From Qipengyuania polymorpha (GTDB lineage Bacteria; Pseudomonadota; Alphaproteobacteria; Sphingomonadales; Sphingomonadaceae), in NCBI RefSeq assembly GCF_019711435.1, contig NZ_JAIGNK010000002.1, positions 558,001 to 622,000 of the forward strand: 64,000 bases of DNA, read 5' to 3'. The stretch's first letter is position 1, and each line of letters starts with the position of its first letter. Below the pieces are notes generated by a model, which was given only the letters and a program-made list of their open reading frames with translations, was not told where the DNA came from and ran no database searches. The position numbers and the translations under genes are program-made. Below, piece by piece: positions 16,006 to 25,461 of the stretch.

Positions 16006-17514
16006 ATGCGTCAGGTTGACCATTTCATCGCTAATTTCTCGGGGGGCGGAGCCGCAGGTTCCGCCACTCGCACCCACAAGATCTGGAACCCGTCGACGGG
16101 CGAGGTTCAGGCCGAAGTCGCGCTGGGCGATGCCGCGCTGCTGCAGCGGGCTGTCGACAACGCCAAGAAGGTCCAGCCCGAATGGGCCGCGACCAATCCG
16201 CAGCGCCGCGCCCGCATCATGTTCGCCTTCAAGGAGCTGGTCGAAACGCACAAGCAAGAGCTCGCCGAGCTGCTGTCGAGCGAGCACGGCAAGGTCGTCG
16301 ACGACGCGCATGGCGACGTGCAGCGAGGGCTCGAAGTCATCGAATTCGCTTGCGGCATCCCGCAGGCGCTCAAGGGCGAGTACACGCAGGGCGCGGGTCC
16401 GGGCATCGACGTCTATTCGATGCGCCAGCCGCTCGGCATCGGTGCAGGCATCACCCCGTTCAACTTCCCCGCGATGATCCCGATGTGGATGTTCGGCATG
16501 GCGATTGCGGCGGGTAATGCCTTCATCCTCAAGCCTTCCGAGCGCGATCCGAGCGTTCCGGTCCGCCTCGCCGAACTGTTTCTCGAAGCGGGCGCGCCCG
16601 AGGGCCTGTTGCAGGTCGTCCATGGCGACAAGGAAATGGTCGACGCCATCCTCGACCATCCCGACATCCCTGCGATCAGCTTCGTCGGTTCCTCGGACAT
16701 CGCGCAGTATATCTATTCGCGCGGGTCGGCGAATGCGAAGCGCGTGCAGGCCTTCGGCGGCGCGAAGAATCACGGCATTGTTATGCCCGACGCTGATCTC
16801 GACCAGGTGGTAAACGACCTTGCGGGCGCGGCCTTCGGTTCGGCTGGCGAGCGTTGCATGGCGCTGCCCGTCGTGGTCCCCGTGGGCGAGGACACCGCCA
16901 ACCGCCTGCGCGACAAGCTCATCCCCGCCATCAACGCGCTGCGCGTCGGCGTCTCGACTGACAAGGACGCGCATTACGGCCCCGTCGTCACGCCCGAGCA
17001 CAAGGTGCGCGTCGAAGGCTGGATCGATACGGCCGAGAAGGAAGGCGCCGAAGTCGTGATCGACGGTCGCGGTTTCACTTTGCAGGGCTATGAGGACGGC
17101 TTCTTTGTCGGCCCGACGCTGCTCGATCACGTCACCACCGACATGGACAGCTACAAGGAAGAAATCTTCGGCCCCGTGCTCCAGATCGTGCGCGCCAAGG
17201 ACTTCGAGGAAGCGGTCAAGCTGCCGAGCGAGCACCAGTACGGCAATGGCGTCGCCATCTTCACCCGCAACGGCCACGCCGCGCGCGAATTCGCGAGCCG
17301 CGTAAACGTCGGCATGGTCGGCATCAACGTGCCCATTCCTGTGCCCGTAAGCTATCACAGCTTCGGCGGCTGGAAGCGCTCGGGCTTTGGCGACATCGAC
17401 CAGTACGGCATGGAAGGCCTGCGCTTCTGGACCAAGACCAAGAAGGTCACCCAACGCTGGCCCGACGGCGGCGGTGACGGGTCGAACGCCTTCGTCATTC
17501 CGACCATGGGATAA
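16006..17514 (+). CDS. mmsA: CoA-acylating methylmalonate-semialdehyde dehydrogenase
   Basis: Converts methylmalonate semialdehyde plus CoA and NAD to propionyl-CoA, the last step of valine breakdown, and also acts in inositol and thymine routes. The 502-residue ALDH-superfamily protein has ITPFNFPAMIPMWMFGMAIA, GGAKNHGIVMPDAD and the catalytic cysteine in GERCMALPV (C284). The first two features are typical of MmsA rather than generic aldehyde dehydrogenases. ATG at 16006 follows AGAGAGGA. Genes for the earlier valine steps lie 1.5-5.5 kb downstream on the same strand. Confidence 0.94.
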   Translation: MRQVDHFIANFSGGGAAGSATRTHKIWNPSTGEVQAEVALGDAALLQRAVDNAKKVQPEWAATNPQRRARIMFAFKELVETHKQELAELLSSEHGKVVDDAHGDVQRGLEVIEFACGIPQALKGEYTQGAGPGIDVYSMRQPLGIGAGITPFNFPAMIPMWMFGMAIAAGNAFILKPSERDPSVPVRLAELFLEAGAPEGLLQVVHGDKEMVDAILDHPDIPAISFVGSSDIAQYIYSRGSANAKRVQAFGGAKNHGIVMPDADLDQVVNDLAGAAFGSAGERCMALPVVVPVGEDTANRLRDKLIPAINALRVGVSTDKDAHYGPVVTPEHKVRVEGWIDTAEKEGAEVVIDGRGFTLQGYEDGFFVGPTLLDHVTTDMDSYKEEIFGPVLQIVRAKDFEEAVKLPSEHQYGNGVAIFTRNGHAAREFASRVNVGMVGINVPIPVPVSYHSFGGWKRSGFGDIDQYGMEGLRFWTKTKKVTQRWPDGGGDGSNAFVIPTMG

Positions 17515-17542
17515 GAATGTCGGGCGGAGCGTTGGAAGGGGC

Positions 17543-18019
17543 ATGAAACAGCTCACCCTCCTCGGCTCCGCCCTTCCCTTCGCCCTGCTCGCGCTTTCCG
17601 CCTGCGCCGAACCCATCGAGGACCGGCCCGAGGCCGAAGAGACGATGATACCCGTCGAACCCGATGGCGGGATCGGCGACGGCGCGGAGCCGCTGCCCGA
17701 TGTGGTAGAAGAAAACCGCATTCCGGATCGCTTTCACGGCAGCTGGGATGCCTCGGCAGAAGATTGCTCCAGCCGTTCCGACATGCGCCTCGAGATCGCG
17801 GGCGATCGCATCCGCTTCCACGAATCAACCGGCGAAGTCACCTCTGTCGCGATCGATGGCCCGTCGACCATTCGCGTGGCCATGACGGTCAGCGGGGAAG
17901 GAGAAACCGCCGAGACAGCCCGCGCCTACGCGCTTTCCGATGACGGGCAGACGCTCACCTCGTCCGCCGGCGATGGCGAGCAGTTCGAACCTTTCGACCT
18001 CGTCCGGTGTCAGGCATGA
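17543..18019 (+). CDS. putative lipoprotein of unknown function
   Basis: The 158-residue product has a signal peptide with lipobox LSAC (Cys at residue 21), an acidic Pro-rich linker, then a globular part with RFHGSWDASAEDCSSRSDMR. Two further cysteines (in EDCSS and at the C-terminal VRCQA) could form a disulfide. It resembles small periplasmic domains found in sphingomonads, but I cannot name it. ATG follows GGAAGGGG. It overlaps the next gene by 4 bp. Confidence 0.78.
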   Translation: MKQLTLLGSALPFALLALSACAEPIEDRPEAEETMIPVEPDGGIGDGAEPLPDVVEENRIPDRFHGSWDASAEDCSSRSDMRLEIAGDRIRFHESTGEVTSVAIDGPSTIRVAMTVSGEGETAETARAYALSDDGQTLTSSAGDGEQFEPFDLVRCQA

Positions 18020-18318
18020 TGCGCTTTGCCGCCCTCCCCCTCGCCCTTTCTGCAGCGGCCTGCATGACCTCTTCCCCGCCCACCGGCGGCATCGAAGCGC
18101 CCGACGCGCCGCCCGCAGCCTGCAACGCCACCGAGGCGCAGCAATTCATCGGGCGCAAGGCGAGCTCCTCCATCGGCAACAGCGTGCTCGACATGACCGA
18201 CGCCCGCCGCCTGCGCTGGGGCGCGCCCGACAGCGTCTTCACCATGGATTACCGCGAGGACCGTGTGAACGTCATCTACGACGAGCAAGGCCTCATCACC
18301 CGGATATATTGCGGGTGA
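18016..18318 (+). CDS. I78-family peptidase-inhibitor-like lipoprotein
   Basis: The 100-residue protein has a lipobox (SAAAC) and then a domain beginning CNATEAQQFIGRKAS and ending VIYDEQGLITRIYCG, the pattern of the Inhibitor_I78 family (Aspergillus elastase inhibitor type). Two cysteines at the ends of this domain probably form a disulfide. It may protect the cell envelope from serine proteases; this is family inference. The ATG overlaps the upstream stop (ATGA), and the stop overlaps the GTG start of the RidA gene, so three short genes are coupled. Confidence 0.85.
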   Translation: MMRFAALPLALSAAACMTSSPPTGGIEAPDAPPAACNATEAQQFIGRKASSSIGNSVLDMTDARRLRWGAPDSVFTMDYREDRVNVIYDEQGLITRIYCG

Positions 18319-18704
18319 GCGTTTCCACCCGCGCCTTCACCGGCTCCCCCTTCGAGGCGCGCTTCGGTTTTGCCCGCGCGGTGCGCGAAGGCAATCGCAT
18401 CATCGTCGCCGGCACCGGCCCGGTCGAGGATGACGGCTCTTCCACAAAAGGTGATGCCGCTGCTCAGGCGACGCGCTGCTGCACCCTCATCCTGCGCGCC
18501 ATCGAGGAATTGGGCGGAACGGCAGCCGACGTCGTGCGCACCCGCATGTTCCTGACCGACTTCGACGATCAGGAAGCCGTAGGCGAAGTCCACGCGCGCT
18601 TTTTCGGCGAGGCCCGGCCAGCCGCAACGATGGTCGGCGCGCGCTGGCTTTGCCGCCGCGAATGGCGGGTCGAAATCGAAGCCGAAGCGCTGGTCCGCGG
18701 CTAG
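18315..18704 (+). CDS. RidA/YjgF-family protein
   Basis: The 129-residue protein (from GTG at 18315) has the RidA-family layout: GNRIIVAGTGPV, a central helix with ILRAIEELGGTAADVVRTRMFLTD and a C-terminal PAATMVGARWL-EIEAEA segment. RidA enzymes hydrolyse reactive enamine/imine intermediates such as 2-aminoacrylate. The strictly conserved RidA arginine would be expected near the RTRMFLTD and ARW segments; subfamily assignment needs an alignment. The start overlaps the I78 stop. Its TAG stop overlaps the stop of the convergent DUF2892 gene in CTAG. Confidence 0.88.
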   Translation: MSVSTRAFTGSPFEARFGFARAVREGNRIIVAGTGPVEDDGSSTKGDAAAQATRCCTLILRAIEELGGTAADVVRTRMFLTDFDDQEAVGEVHARFFGEARPAATMVGARWLCRREWRVEIEAEALVRG

Positions 18705-18898
18705 CTTCTGGTGCTGATACCGAAGGGCAGATAGGCCGGGCAAACAGAGACCAGGCTGGTCACGACGAATATGGCGGCAACCACATAGGCCACCACGGCA
18801 AACGTACCGGTAATCGACCCCGTGAGCGCCAACGCCACGAGAACGGCGGCCGCAATCAGCCTCAAGGCCTTGTCGAGCGATCCCATATTCTTCGTCAT
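18701..18898 (-). CDS. DUF2892 (YgaP-like) inner membrane protein
   Basis: A 65-residue protein starting MTKNMGSLDKALRLIAAAVL, with two hydrophobic segments separated by TGSITGTF and ending in a CPAYLPFGIST motif. This is the DUF2892 pattern, named from the membrane domain of the YgaP rhodanese. Here the domain stands alone with no rhodanese. Function unknown. The ATG at 18898 was chosen because the NMGSLDKALR opening is the family N-terminus. Confidence 0.85.
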   Translation of the reverse strand: MTKNMGSLDKALRLIAAAVLVALALTGSITGTFAVVAYVVAAIFVVTSLVSVCPAYLPFGISTRS

Positions 18899-19064
18899 GA
18901 CTGATACTCCATCGCGCGAGCGAAATGCCCGCCGCAATCTTGCTACGCTTCACACGGTCACCTTGGCAAGGAATGGAAAGCGCAAATCATCGCTCCTGCA
19001 ATCCTTCCCGATAAGCCGCTCGGCCCCCTTCCCTTGCGGCAACGGGGGGGCTAGAGCGCGCGAC

Positions 19065-20219
19065 ATGACTACGAATGCAGGACAATTCCAGCTCACCGAA
19101 GAGCAGCTGCAGATCCAGGAAATGGCGCAGCGCTTCACCGCCGACAACATCACGCCGCACGCTGCGGAATGGGACGAGAAGTCGCATTTCCCGCGCGACG
19201 TCATCAAGCAGAGCGCCGAGCTCGGCTTCGGGGCGATTTACGTTTCCGAAGAAAGCGGCGGCATCGGCCTCGGACGACTGGAAGCAGCGCTCATCATGGA
19301 AGCCATGGCCTATGGCTGTCCGGCGACCAGCGCCTATATCTCGATCCACAACATGGCCGCATGGATGATCGACCAGTTCGGCGGCGCGGAGGTGAAGGAG
19401 AAATACCTTCCCGACCTCGTCACCATGGAAAAGATCGCCAGCTATGCGCTGACCGAACCGGGCAGCGGCTCGGACGCGGCAGGGCTGAAAACCTCGGCGA
19501 AGCTCGACGGCGACCACTATGTCCTGAACGGCACCAAGCAGTTCATTTCGGGCGGCGGCTTCAACGATGTCTATGTCACGATGGTCCGCACCAGCGACCA
19601 CAAGACCAAGGGCATCACCTGCCTCGTCATCGACAAGGACACGCCCGGCATTTCCTTCGGCAAGCCCGAGAAGAAGCTCGGCTGGAATGCCTCGCCCACC
19701 GCGCAGGTCATCTTCGAGGATGCCCGCGTCCCCGTCGCCAACCGTGTCGGCGATGAAGGCGAAGGTTTCCGTTTCGCGATGATGGGCCTCGACGGTGGCC
19801 GCCTCAACATCGGTGCCTGTTCATTGGGCGGGGCGCAGCGCTGTCTCGACGAGGCTGTGGCATACACGAAGGACCGCAAGCAGTTCGACACGCCCATCGC
19901 CGACTTCCAGAATACGCAGTTCATGCTCGCCGACATGGCGACCGACCTCGAGGCGGCCCGCGCGCTGCTCTATCTCGCGGCGGCCAAGGTCACCGACGGC
20001 GCGCCCGACAAGAGCAAGTTCTCCGCCATGGCCAAGCGCCTCGCGACCGACAGCGGCAGCAAGATCGTCAACGACGCGCTGCAGCTCTTCGGCGGCTACG
20101 GATATTTGCGCGAATATCCCATCGAGCGGTTCTGGCGCGACTTGCGCGTGCATTCGATCCTCGAAGGCACCAACCAGGTCATGCGCATGATCGTGGGCCG
20201 CGACCTCCTGCGCCAGTGA
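19065..20219 (+). CDS. acyl-CoA dehydrogenase, probable isobutyryl-CoA dehydrogenase
   Basis: A 384-residue flavoprotein with YALTEPGSGSDAAGLKTSA, FGGYGYLREYPIERFWRD and the catalytic-base region ILEGTNQVMRMIV (E367), all standard in acyl-CoA dehydrogenases. SYALTEPGSGSDA and the neighbours (mmsA, hydroxyisobutyryl-CoA hydrolase, mmsB) point to the isobutyryl-CoA to methacrylyl-CoA step of valine degradation (ACAD8-like). Substrate is inferred from context. ATG at 19065 was chosen; upstream sequence in frame is low in similarity to the family. The stop overlaps the GTG start of the next gene. Confidence 0.92.
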   Translation: MTTNAGQFQLTEEQLQIQEMAQRFTADNITPHAAEWDEKSHFPRDVIKQSAELGFGAIYVSEESGGIGLGRLEAALIMEAMAYGCPATSAYISIHNMAAWMIDQFGGAEVKEKYLPDLVTMEKIASYALTEPGSGSDAAGLKTSAKLDGDHYVLNGTKQFISGGGFNDVYVTMVRTSDHKTKGITCLVIDKDTPGISFGKPEKKLGWNASPTAQVIFEDARVPVANRVGDEGEGFRFAMMGLDGGRLNIGACSLGGAQRCLDEAVAYTKDRKQFDTPIADFQNTQFMLADMATDLEAARALLYLAAAKVTDGAPDKSKFSAMAKRLATDSGSKIVNDALQLFGGYGYLREYPIERFWRDLRVHSILEGTNQVMRMIVGRDLLRQ

Positions 20220-21283
20220 GCCTTGCCATGACCGAAGACGTAAACATCCACACCCATGGCCGCGTCGGCCATATCTCCCTGAACCGTCCCAAGGCGCTGC
20301 ACGCGTTAACGCTCGACATGTGCCATGCGATGAGCGCGGCACTCACCGAATGGGCGAAGGACGATACCATTGAGGCCGTGATCCTTGATCATTCGGAAGG
20401 ACGCGGGTTCTGCGCCGGCGGCGATATCAACCTGCTGCGCCACTCCGCATTGAACGACGGCGGCGAGAGTGGCCGCAAGTTCTTCCACGACGAGTACCAG
20501 CTCAACCACCAGATGATGACCTATGACAAGCCGATCGTGGCCTTCATGGACGGCATCACCATGGGCGGCGGCGTGGGCATTGCTTTGCCGTGCACCTACC
20601 GCGTCGCGACCGAGAACACGCGCTTCGCCATGCCCGAAACCGGCATCGGCCTCTTCCCCGATGTGGGGGGCGGCTGGCACCTCTCGCGGCTCGGCGGACG
20701 GCTCGGACAGTTCCTCGCGCTGACGGGCGCGCGGCTCGATGGGGCGGAGTGCCTCTGGGCAGGCATCGCCACGCATTATGTGCCGAGCGACATGCTCGCC
20801 GATGTGAAGGCGCGCATCATCGAGAAGCCCGACCGCATCCGCGGTATCCTGTCCGAACCCGTGGGCACGCCGCCCAAGGCGCGTATCGAGGGTAATGCCG
20901 ACAAGATTGCCCGCCACTTCGCTTCCGACCGTTACGAAGACATCCTCGCCAGCCTCGAAAAAGCCTCTGACGAAGGGGACGAATGGGCGACCAAGGAACT
21001 GCACACGCTGGGCACCAAGAGCCCGCAGACCTGCAAGGTCGCGCTGCGCCAGCTGGCGACGAGCAAGGACCTCGGCAGCTTCGCCGACAACATGGTGATG
21101 GAATACCGCATCGCCAGCCGCGTGCTGACCCGCCCCGATTTTGCCGAAGGCGTGCGCGCGGTCATCGTGGACAAGACCAACGACCCCAAATGGGACCCGG
21201 CAACGCCCGAGGGCGTGAGCGAGGAACTGCTCGACAGCATCTTCGCCCCGCTTCCCGCCGATGAGGAATGGAAACCCCTATGA
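20216..21283 (+). CDS. 3-hydroxyisobutyryl-CoA hydrolase (crotonase fold)
   Basis: The 355-residue crotonase-fold protein is longer than a hydratase and carries the HIBCH-type motifs [24 protein letters not shown], and [22 protein letters not shown], plus the C-terminal extension with [19 protein letters not shown]. It would hydrolyse 3-hydroxyisobutyryl-CoA to free 3-hydroxyisobutyrate, the substrate of MmsB encoded nearby. Start is either GTG at 20216 (overlap GTGA with the preceding stop) or ATG at 20228; both leave the domain intact. Its stop overlaps the next start (ATGA). Confidence 0.92.
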   Translation: MSLAMTEDVNIHTHGRVGHISLNRPKALHALTLDMCHAMSAALTEWAKDDTIEAVILDHSEGRGFCAGGDINLLRHSALNDGGESGRKFFHDEYQLNHQMMTYDKPIVAFMDGITMGGGVGIALPCTYRVATENTRFAMPETGIGLFPDVGGGWHLSRLGGRLGQFLALTGARLDGAECLWAGIATHYVPSDMLADVKARIIEKPDRIRGILSEPVGTPPKARIEGNADKIARHFASDRYEDILASLEKASDEGDEWATKELHTLGTKSPQTCKVALRQLATSKDLGSFADNMVMEYRIASRVLTRPDFAEGVRAVIVDKTNDPKWDPATPEGVSEELLDSIFAPLPADEEWKPL

Positions 21284-22062
21284 GCTTCGAAACTATCACC
21301 GTCGAAAAGCGTGACGCGGTTACGCTGATTACCCTCAACCGCCCCAAAGCCTTGAACGCGCTCAACAGCAAGGTGCTTGACGAACTCATCGAGGCTTTCG
21401 CCGCCTACCAGGCCGATAGCAGCCAGCTGTGCGCAGTGCTCACCGGCTCGGGCGACAAGGCCTTTGCTGCAGGCGCCGACATCAAGGAAATGAGCGAAAA
21501 GGAAGCGGCAGACTTCTATCTCGACGATTTCTTCGCGCCCTGGACCAGCGAAATCGTCAAGAAGACCCGCAAGCCATGGATTGCCGCGGTGAACGGCTTT
21601 GCGCTGGGCGGTGGGTGCGAGCTTGCCATGATGGCGGACTTCATCATCGCTTCGGAAAACGCCAAGTTCGGCCAACCCGAAATCAAGCTCGGCGTGGCTC
21701 CCGGCATGGGCGGTTCGCAGCGCCTGACCAAGGCCATCGGCAAATCGAAAGCCATGGAAATGTGCCTGACGGGCCGCATGATGGGCGCAGAGGAAGCCGA
21801 GCGCAGCAACCTCGTCGCGCGCGTCGTCCCGCATGACGATTTGCTCGAGGATGCCATGAAGACTGCCGCGCAGATTGCCGCGATGCCACCTATGGCTGCG
21901 ATCGCGAACAAGGAAATGGTCAATGCCGCTTTCGAGACAAGCCTCGACCAGGGCCTGATCATCGAACGCCGCATCTTCCAGATCCTCACCGCGAGCGAGG
22001 ACAAGGCCGAAGGCATGGCCGCCTTCGTCGAAAAGCGCGAGGGCAAGTGGAAGGGCCGGTAA
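21280..22062 (+). CDS. enoyl-CoA hydratase
   Basis: A 260-residue crotonase-family hydratase. Residues [24 protein letters not shown] and [19 protein letters not shown] form the oxyanion-hole regions, and [19 protein letters not shown] holds the two catalytic-glutamate positions (the E of PEIKLG and the region near the ELAMMAD loop). In this operon it likely hydrates methacrylyl-CoA to 3-hydroxyisobutyryl-CoA. The start overlaps the preceding stop (ATGA) and follows AGGAATGGA. Confidence 0.93.
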   Translation: MSFETITVEKRDAVTLITLNRPKALNALNSKVLDELIEAFAAYQADSSQLCAVLTGSGDKAFAAGADIKEMSEKEAADFYLDDFFAPWTSEIVKKTRKPWIAAVNGFALGGGCELAMMADFIIASENAKFGQPEIKLGVAPGMGGSQRLTKAIGKSKAMEMCLTGRMMGAEEAERSNLVARVVPHDDLLEDAMKTAAQIAAMPPMAAIANKEMVNAAFETSLDQGLIIERRIFQILTASEDKAEGMAAFVEKREGKWKGR

Positions 22063-22102
22063 GCCCGACCCTCAAGAGCAAAAGAAAACGCGGAGAGAGA
22101 AC

Positions 22103-22969
22103 ATGAAAATCGCCTTCATCGGCCTCGGCAATATGGGCGGCGGGATGGCCGCGAACCTCGTCAAGGCGGGGCATGAGGTGAATGCCTTCGACCTTTCGGA
22201 AGAAGCGCTGGCGACGGCACGAGACAATGGCTGCGCGACCTTCACCGATGCCGCTGAAGCCGTCGAAGGTGTCGAGGGCGTGGTGACCATGTTGCCCAAT
22301 GGCGGCATCGTGAAGTCGGTCTACGAAGCCAGCGTCATCAGCCACGCACCCGAAGGCGCGGTGCTGCTCGACTGCTCGACCATCGACGTCGCCACCGCCA
22401 AGGACGTTATCGCCAAGGCCGAGGCGGCTGGATACGACATGGTCGACGCCCCCGTTTCGGGCGGGATTGCGGCGGCCAATGGCGGCACGCTCACCTTCAT
22501 GGTCGGCGGAACCGACAAGGCTTTCAAGCGCGCTGAAGAGATTCTCCAGGCCATGGGCAAGGCGGTCATCCACGCTGGTGACGCTGGTGCAGGCCAGACG
22601 GCCAAGATCTGCAACAACATGCTGCTCGCCATCACGATGATCGGTACCACCGAGGCGATGACGATGGCCGAAAAGCTCGGCCTCGACCCGCAGAAGTTCT
22701 ACGAGATTTCGAGCCAGTCCTCGGGCTATTGCTGGCCGCTCAACGCCTACACGCCGATGCCCGGAGTGGGCGTCGAAAGCCCCGCCGACAATGGCTATGC
22801 GGGCGGCTTCGCCACCGCGCTGATGCTCAAGGACTTGCGCCTCGCGATGGAAGCGGCGGGCAGCGTCAATGCGAAGACCGCGCTGGGGCAGCACGCGACA
22901 GAAATCTACGAAGCCTTCGCCGAGAAAAACGGCGGGCTCGACTTTTCGGCGGTCATCAAGACGCTCTGA
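22103..22969 (+). CDS. mmsB: 3-hydroxyisobutyrate dehydrogenase
   Basis: NAD-dependent oxidation of 3-hydroxyisobutyrate to methylmalonate semialdehyde. The 288-residue protein has the Rossmann motif FIGLGNMGGGMAANL (GLGNMG at residues 7-12), the substrate motif DAPVSGG and the catalytic lysine in GAGQTAKICNN (K168). SQSSGYCWPLN is typical of bacterial MmsB. ATG follows CGGAGAGAGAAC. It closes the valine set; together with mmsA it completes conversion to propionyl-CoA. Confidence 0.95.
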   Translation: MKIAFIGLGNMGGGMAANLVKAGHEVNAFDLSEEALATARDNGCATFTDAAEAVEGVEGVVTMLPNGGIVKSVYEASVISHAPEGAVLLDCSTIDVATAKDVIAKAEAAGYDMVDAPVSGGIAAANGGTLTFMVGGTDKAFKRAEEILQAMGKAVIHAGDAGAGQTAKICNNMLLAITMIGTTEAMTMAEKLGLDPQKFYEISSQSSGYCWPLNAYTPMPGVGVESPADNGYAGGFATALMLKDLRLAMEAAGSVNAKTALGQHATEIYEAFAEKNGGLDFSAVIKTL

Positions 22970-23108
22970 TTTTTTAGGGAAGTGGTATCGCGACGCCGCC
23001 AATAGGGCGACTGGCCGAAAGGCTCGGGGCAGCACCGCGATACCGAGGTCCATGTAACCCGCGTTTCCTTACGAGTCTTGTACCCAAATCTGCATTAATT
23101 CTGAATTC

Positions 23109-23837
23109 TTAGCCCAATTCGCTCAGGACTTGCGCCAGCCAGCGGCGGGGGGCTTGTCGTCGGCCGATATCGGCGACGAATTCCTGCCCCCGCGCAACGC
23201 TCCTGAGCCGCCCGCCACGCAGCCACCGGTCGTCGCGGTCGTGGTAGCTGAGGCCGCCTTTGCGGAGCCATTCGGGGTGGTTCCAGAGGCTGGGAGGTCC
23301 ACCCGGAACCGTCAGGCGTAGCGTATCGCTGGCGCTGTTCGCAGTGGCACCAGATCCGACATAGAGACAGTCATTGGAGCCGTGCATTTCAAGCGCATGC
23401 GGATGGTGCACATCCGAGAATTCGCGTCGGTCAGCCTCGTCGGATTCCCCCAAATGCACCATCCGCTTTACTTCGAGAAAGCCGAAGATGCGGTGGTGTG
23501 GCTCGCACGTTTCCTCCTCGCGAAAAAGACCGAAGAAGAGGAAAACATCGCCCAGACCCACGCCCTGGTTGGCGAGATGTGTTTGGGCCGCCCCGACCTG
23601 TCCGAAAATGCAGGTGCCATCGTCCAAAAACATCGGATCGTGGTGGCAGAGGTCGTCCGGACCCAGCTTGCCGCGACTGGCCTTGGAGGCATGCTCGCCC
23701 AGTCCAAGGTCGCCATAACTCGTGCCCGAGGCCACTCCCGCCGGGATGGGCAGGCTAAGCGGCCTGTCGTCCACGATCGGCGAAGGCCCGCCGCCTGCCG
23801 CGCTGTCGAAGCCCTTGCGGCTGAAGATAATCCTCAT
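23109..23837 (-). CDS. Nmad3-like protein (nucleotide-modification-associated domain 3)
   Basis: The 242-residue protein opens MRIIFSRKGFDSAAGGGPSP with DDRPLSLPIP soon after, then has CHHDPMFLDDG, FGQVGAAQTHLANQGVGLGD and VFLFFGLFRE. This arrangement is what I recall of the Nmad3 domain, proposed by comparative genomics to take part in DNA base modification. No partner modification genes are seen nearby. It is convergent with mmsB and lies 16 bp downstream of gcvPB on the same strand, so it might be read from the glycine-cleavage transcript. The biochemical activity is unknown. Confidence 0.75.
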   Translation of the reverse strand: MRIIFSRKGFDSAAGGGPSPIVDDRPLSLPIPAGVASGTSYGDLGLGEHASKASRGKLGPDDLCHHDPMFLDDGTCIFGQVGAAQTHLANQGVGLGDVFLFFGLFREEETCEPHHRIFGFLEVKRMVHLGESDEADRREFSDVHHPHALEMHGSNDCLYVGSGATANSASDTLRLTVPGGPPSLWNHPEWLRKGGLSYHDRDDRWLRGGRLRSVARGQEFVADIGRRQAPRRWLAQVLSELG

Positions 23838-23853
23838 GACCGCGCGAGGGCGC

Positions 23854-25461
23854 TCAACGCCCGCCCTGCTCGCTCATTGTCGGCGTGCCGGCGGGGGGAT
23901 TAGGCTCCTCCCAGGCGAGGATCGGTTTCCGCGCTGCCAAAGTCTCGTCGAGACGGCGGCGCGGTGCGTAATGCGGCGCGGTCTTGAGTGCCTCGTCGCC
24001 CGCCCGCGCCCGTTCGGCCACGCTGCGAAGCGCGGTGATGAACTGGTCGAGCGTCGCCTTGCTTTCGGTCTCGGTCGGTTCCACCAGCATCGCGCCATGC
24101 ACCACGAGCGGGAAGTACATGGTCATCGGGTGATAGCCCTCGTCGATCAGCGCCTTGGCGAGGTCGAGCGTCGAGATATCCTCGGCAAAACCCTTATCGC
24201 TGAACAGCGCCTCGTGCATGCAGGGGCCGCTGTGTCCGAAGGGCGCGTCGAGCACGTCTTCGAGGCTGCGCAGGATGTAATTGGCGTTGAGCACGGCGTC
24301 CTCTGCCACCTGCCGCAATCCATCCGCACCGTGGCTGAGGATATAGGCCAGCGCGCGGGTGAACATACCCATCTGGCCGTGGAAGGCGGTCATGCGGCCG
24401 AAGGCCTTGGTGTGCTCGAACTCGTCGGCGTTCTCTTCCTCGACGAGGTGCACCTCGCCATCCTTGCCGCGCACCACGTAAGGGAGCGGGCCATAGGGCG
24501 CGAGCGCTTCGGAGAGGACCACCGGCCCCGAACCCGGACCGCCGCCGCCATGCGGGGTGGAAAAGGTCTTGTGGAGGTTGATATGCATCGCATCGACGCC
24601 GAGGTCGCCCGGGCGTACCTTGCCGACGATAGCGTTGAAATTCGCGCCGTCGCAATAAACGAAGCCGCCCGCCTCGTGGACCGCATCGGAGATGGCCTTG
24701 AGGTCGCGCTCGAACAGGCCGAGCGTCGAGGGGTTGGTGATCATCACACCGGCAACATCGGGGCCGAGACGGCTCTTCAGGGCATCGAGGTCCACGCGGC
24801 CATCGCTATTGGCGGGGATATCCTCGATCTTGTACCCGGCGAAGGCGGCAGTGGCAGGATTGGTGCCATGCGCGCTTTCGGGAACGAGGATGACCTCGCG
24901 CGCATCGCCCCGAGCTTCCAGAGCAGCGCGGATGCAGAGGATGCCGCAAAGCTCGCCATGCGCGCCCGCCTTGGGGCTCATCGCGACGCCATGCATGCCG
25001 GTGAGGTCGATGAGCCAGTTGGCCAGCTCGTTGATGACCTCGAGACCGCCCTTCACCGTGTCGACCGGCTGGAGCGGGTGCACGTCGGCAAAACCGGGCA
25101 TCCGCGCGACCTTCTCGTTGAGGCGCGGATTGTGCTTCATCGTGCATGAGCCGAGCGGGAAGAGGCCGAGGTCGATGGCGTAGTTCTGGCGAGAAAGGCG
25201 CGTGTAGTGACGCACCGTTTCCGGTTCGGAGAGACCGGGAAGGCCGATGCTCTCGCTGCGGTCGAGCCCGCCGAGGCGGTTCGCGCCGCCCGCCGGTTCG
25301 GGCAGATCCACGCCGGTCGTATCGGTGGTGCCGATTTCGAAAATCAGCGGTTCCTCGAGCATCAGCGCGCGATTGCCGGTGACGGTGTCGGGGCCGCTCA
25401 TCGCATTGTGGTCCTGAACGGGGCTGCCGGGCTTCCAGCCGGACTGGTTGGGAGTGCTCAT
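23854..25461 (-). CDS. gcvPB: glycine dehydrogenase (decarboxylating) subunit 2, P-protein C-terminal half
   Basis: The 535-residue protein carries the PLP-binding lysine in [14 protein letters not shown] (K298), preceded by [13 protein letters not shown] and [12 protein letters not shown]. It is the catalytic half of the split P-protein of the glycine cleavage system, which decarboxylates glycine and loads the lipoyl arm of GcvH. Split GcvPA/GcvPB proteins are normal in many bacteria. The start overlaps the gcvPA stop by 4 bp. An N-terminal extension of about 40 residues before EEPLIFE is longer than in some homologues. Confidence 0.95.
   Translation of the reverse strand: MSTPNQSGWKPGSPVQDHNAMSGPDTVTGNRALMLEEPLIFEIGTTDTTGVDLPEPAGGANRLGGLDRSESIGLPGLSEPETVRHYTRLSRQNYAIDLGLFPLGSCTMKHNPRLNEKVARMPGFADVHPLQPVDTVKGGLEVINELANWLIDLTGMHGVAMSPKAGAHGELCGILCIRAALEARGDAREVILVPESAHGTNPATAAFAGYKIEDIPANSDGRVDLDALKSRLGPDVAGVMITNPSTLGLFERDLKAISDAVHEAGGFVYCDGANFNAIVGKVRPGDLGVDAMHINLHKTFSTPHGGGGPGSGPVVLSEALAPYGPLPYVVRGKDGEVHLVEEENADEFEHTKAFGRMTAFHGQMGMFTRALAYILSHGADGLRQVAEDAVLNANYILRSLEDVLDAPFGHSGPCMHEALFSDKGFAEDISTLDLAKALIDEGYHPMTMYFPLVVHGAMLVEPTETESKATLDQFITALRSVAERARAGDEALKTAPHYAPRRRLDETLAARKPILAWEEPNPPAGTPTMSEQGGR

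Noticed and set aside
22984..23044. Inverted repeat GGTATCGCG / CGCGATACC between mmsB and the Nmad3-like gene as a terminator
   Set aside because: The arms are 9 bp, but the loop is 43 nt and no T run follows, so I could not support it as a terminator or operator.
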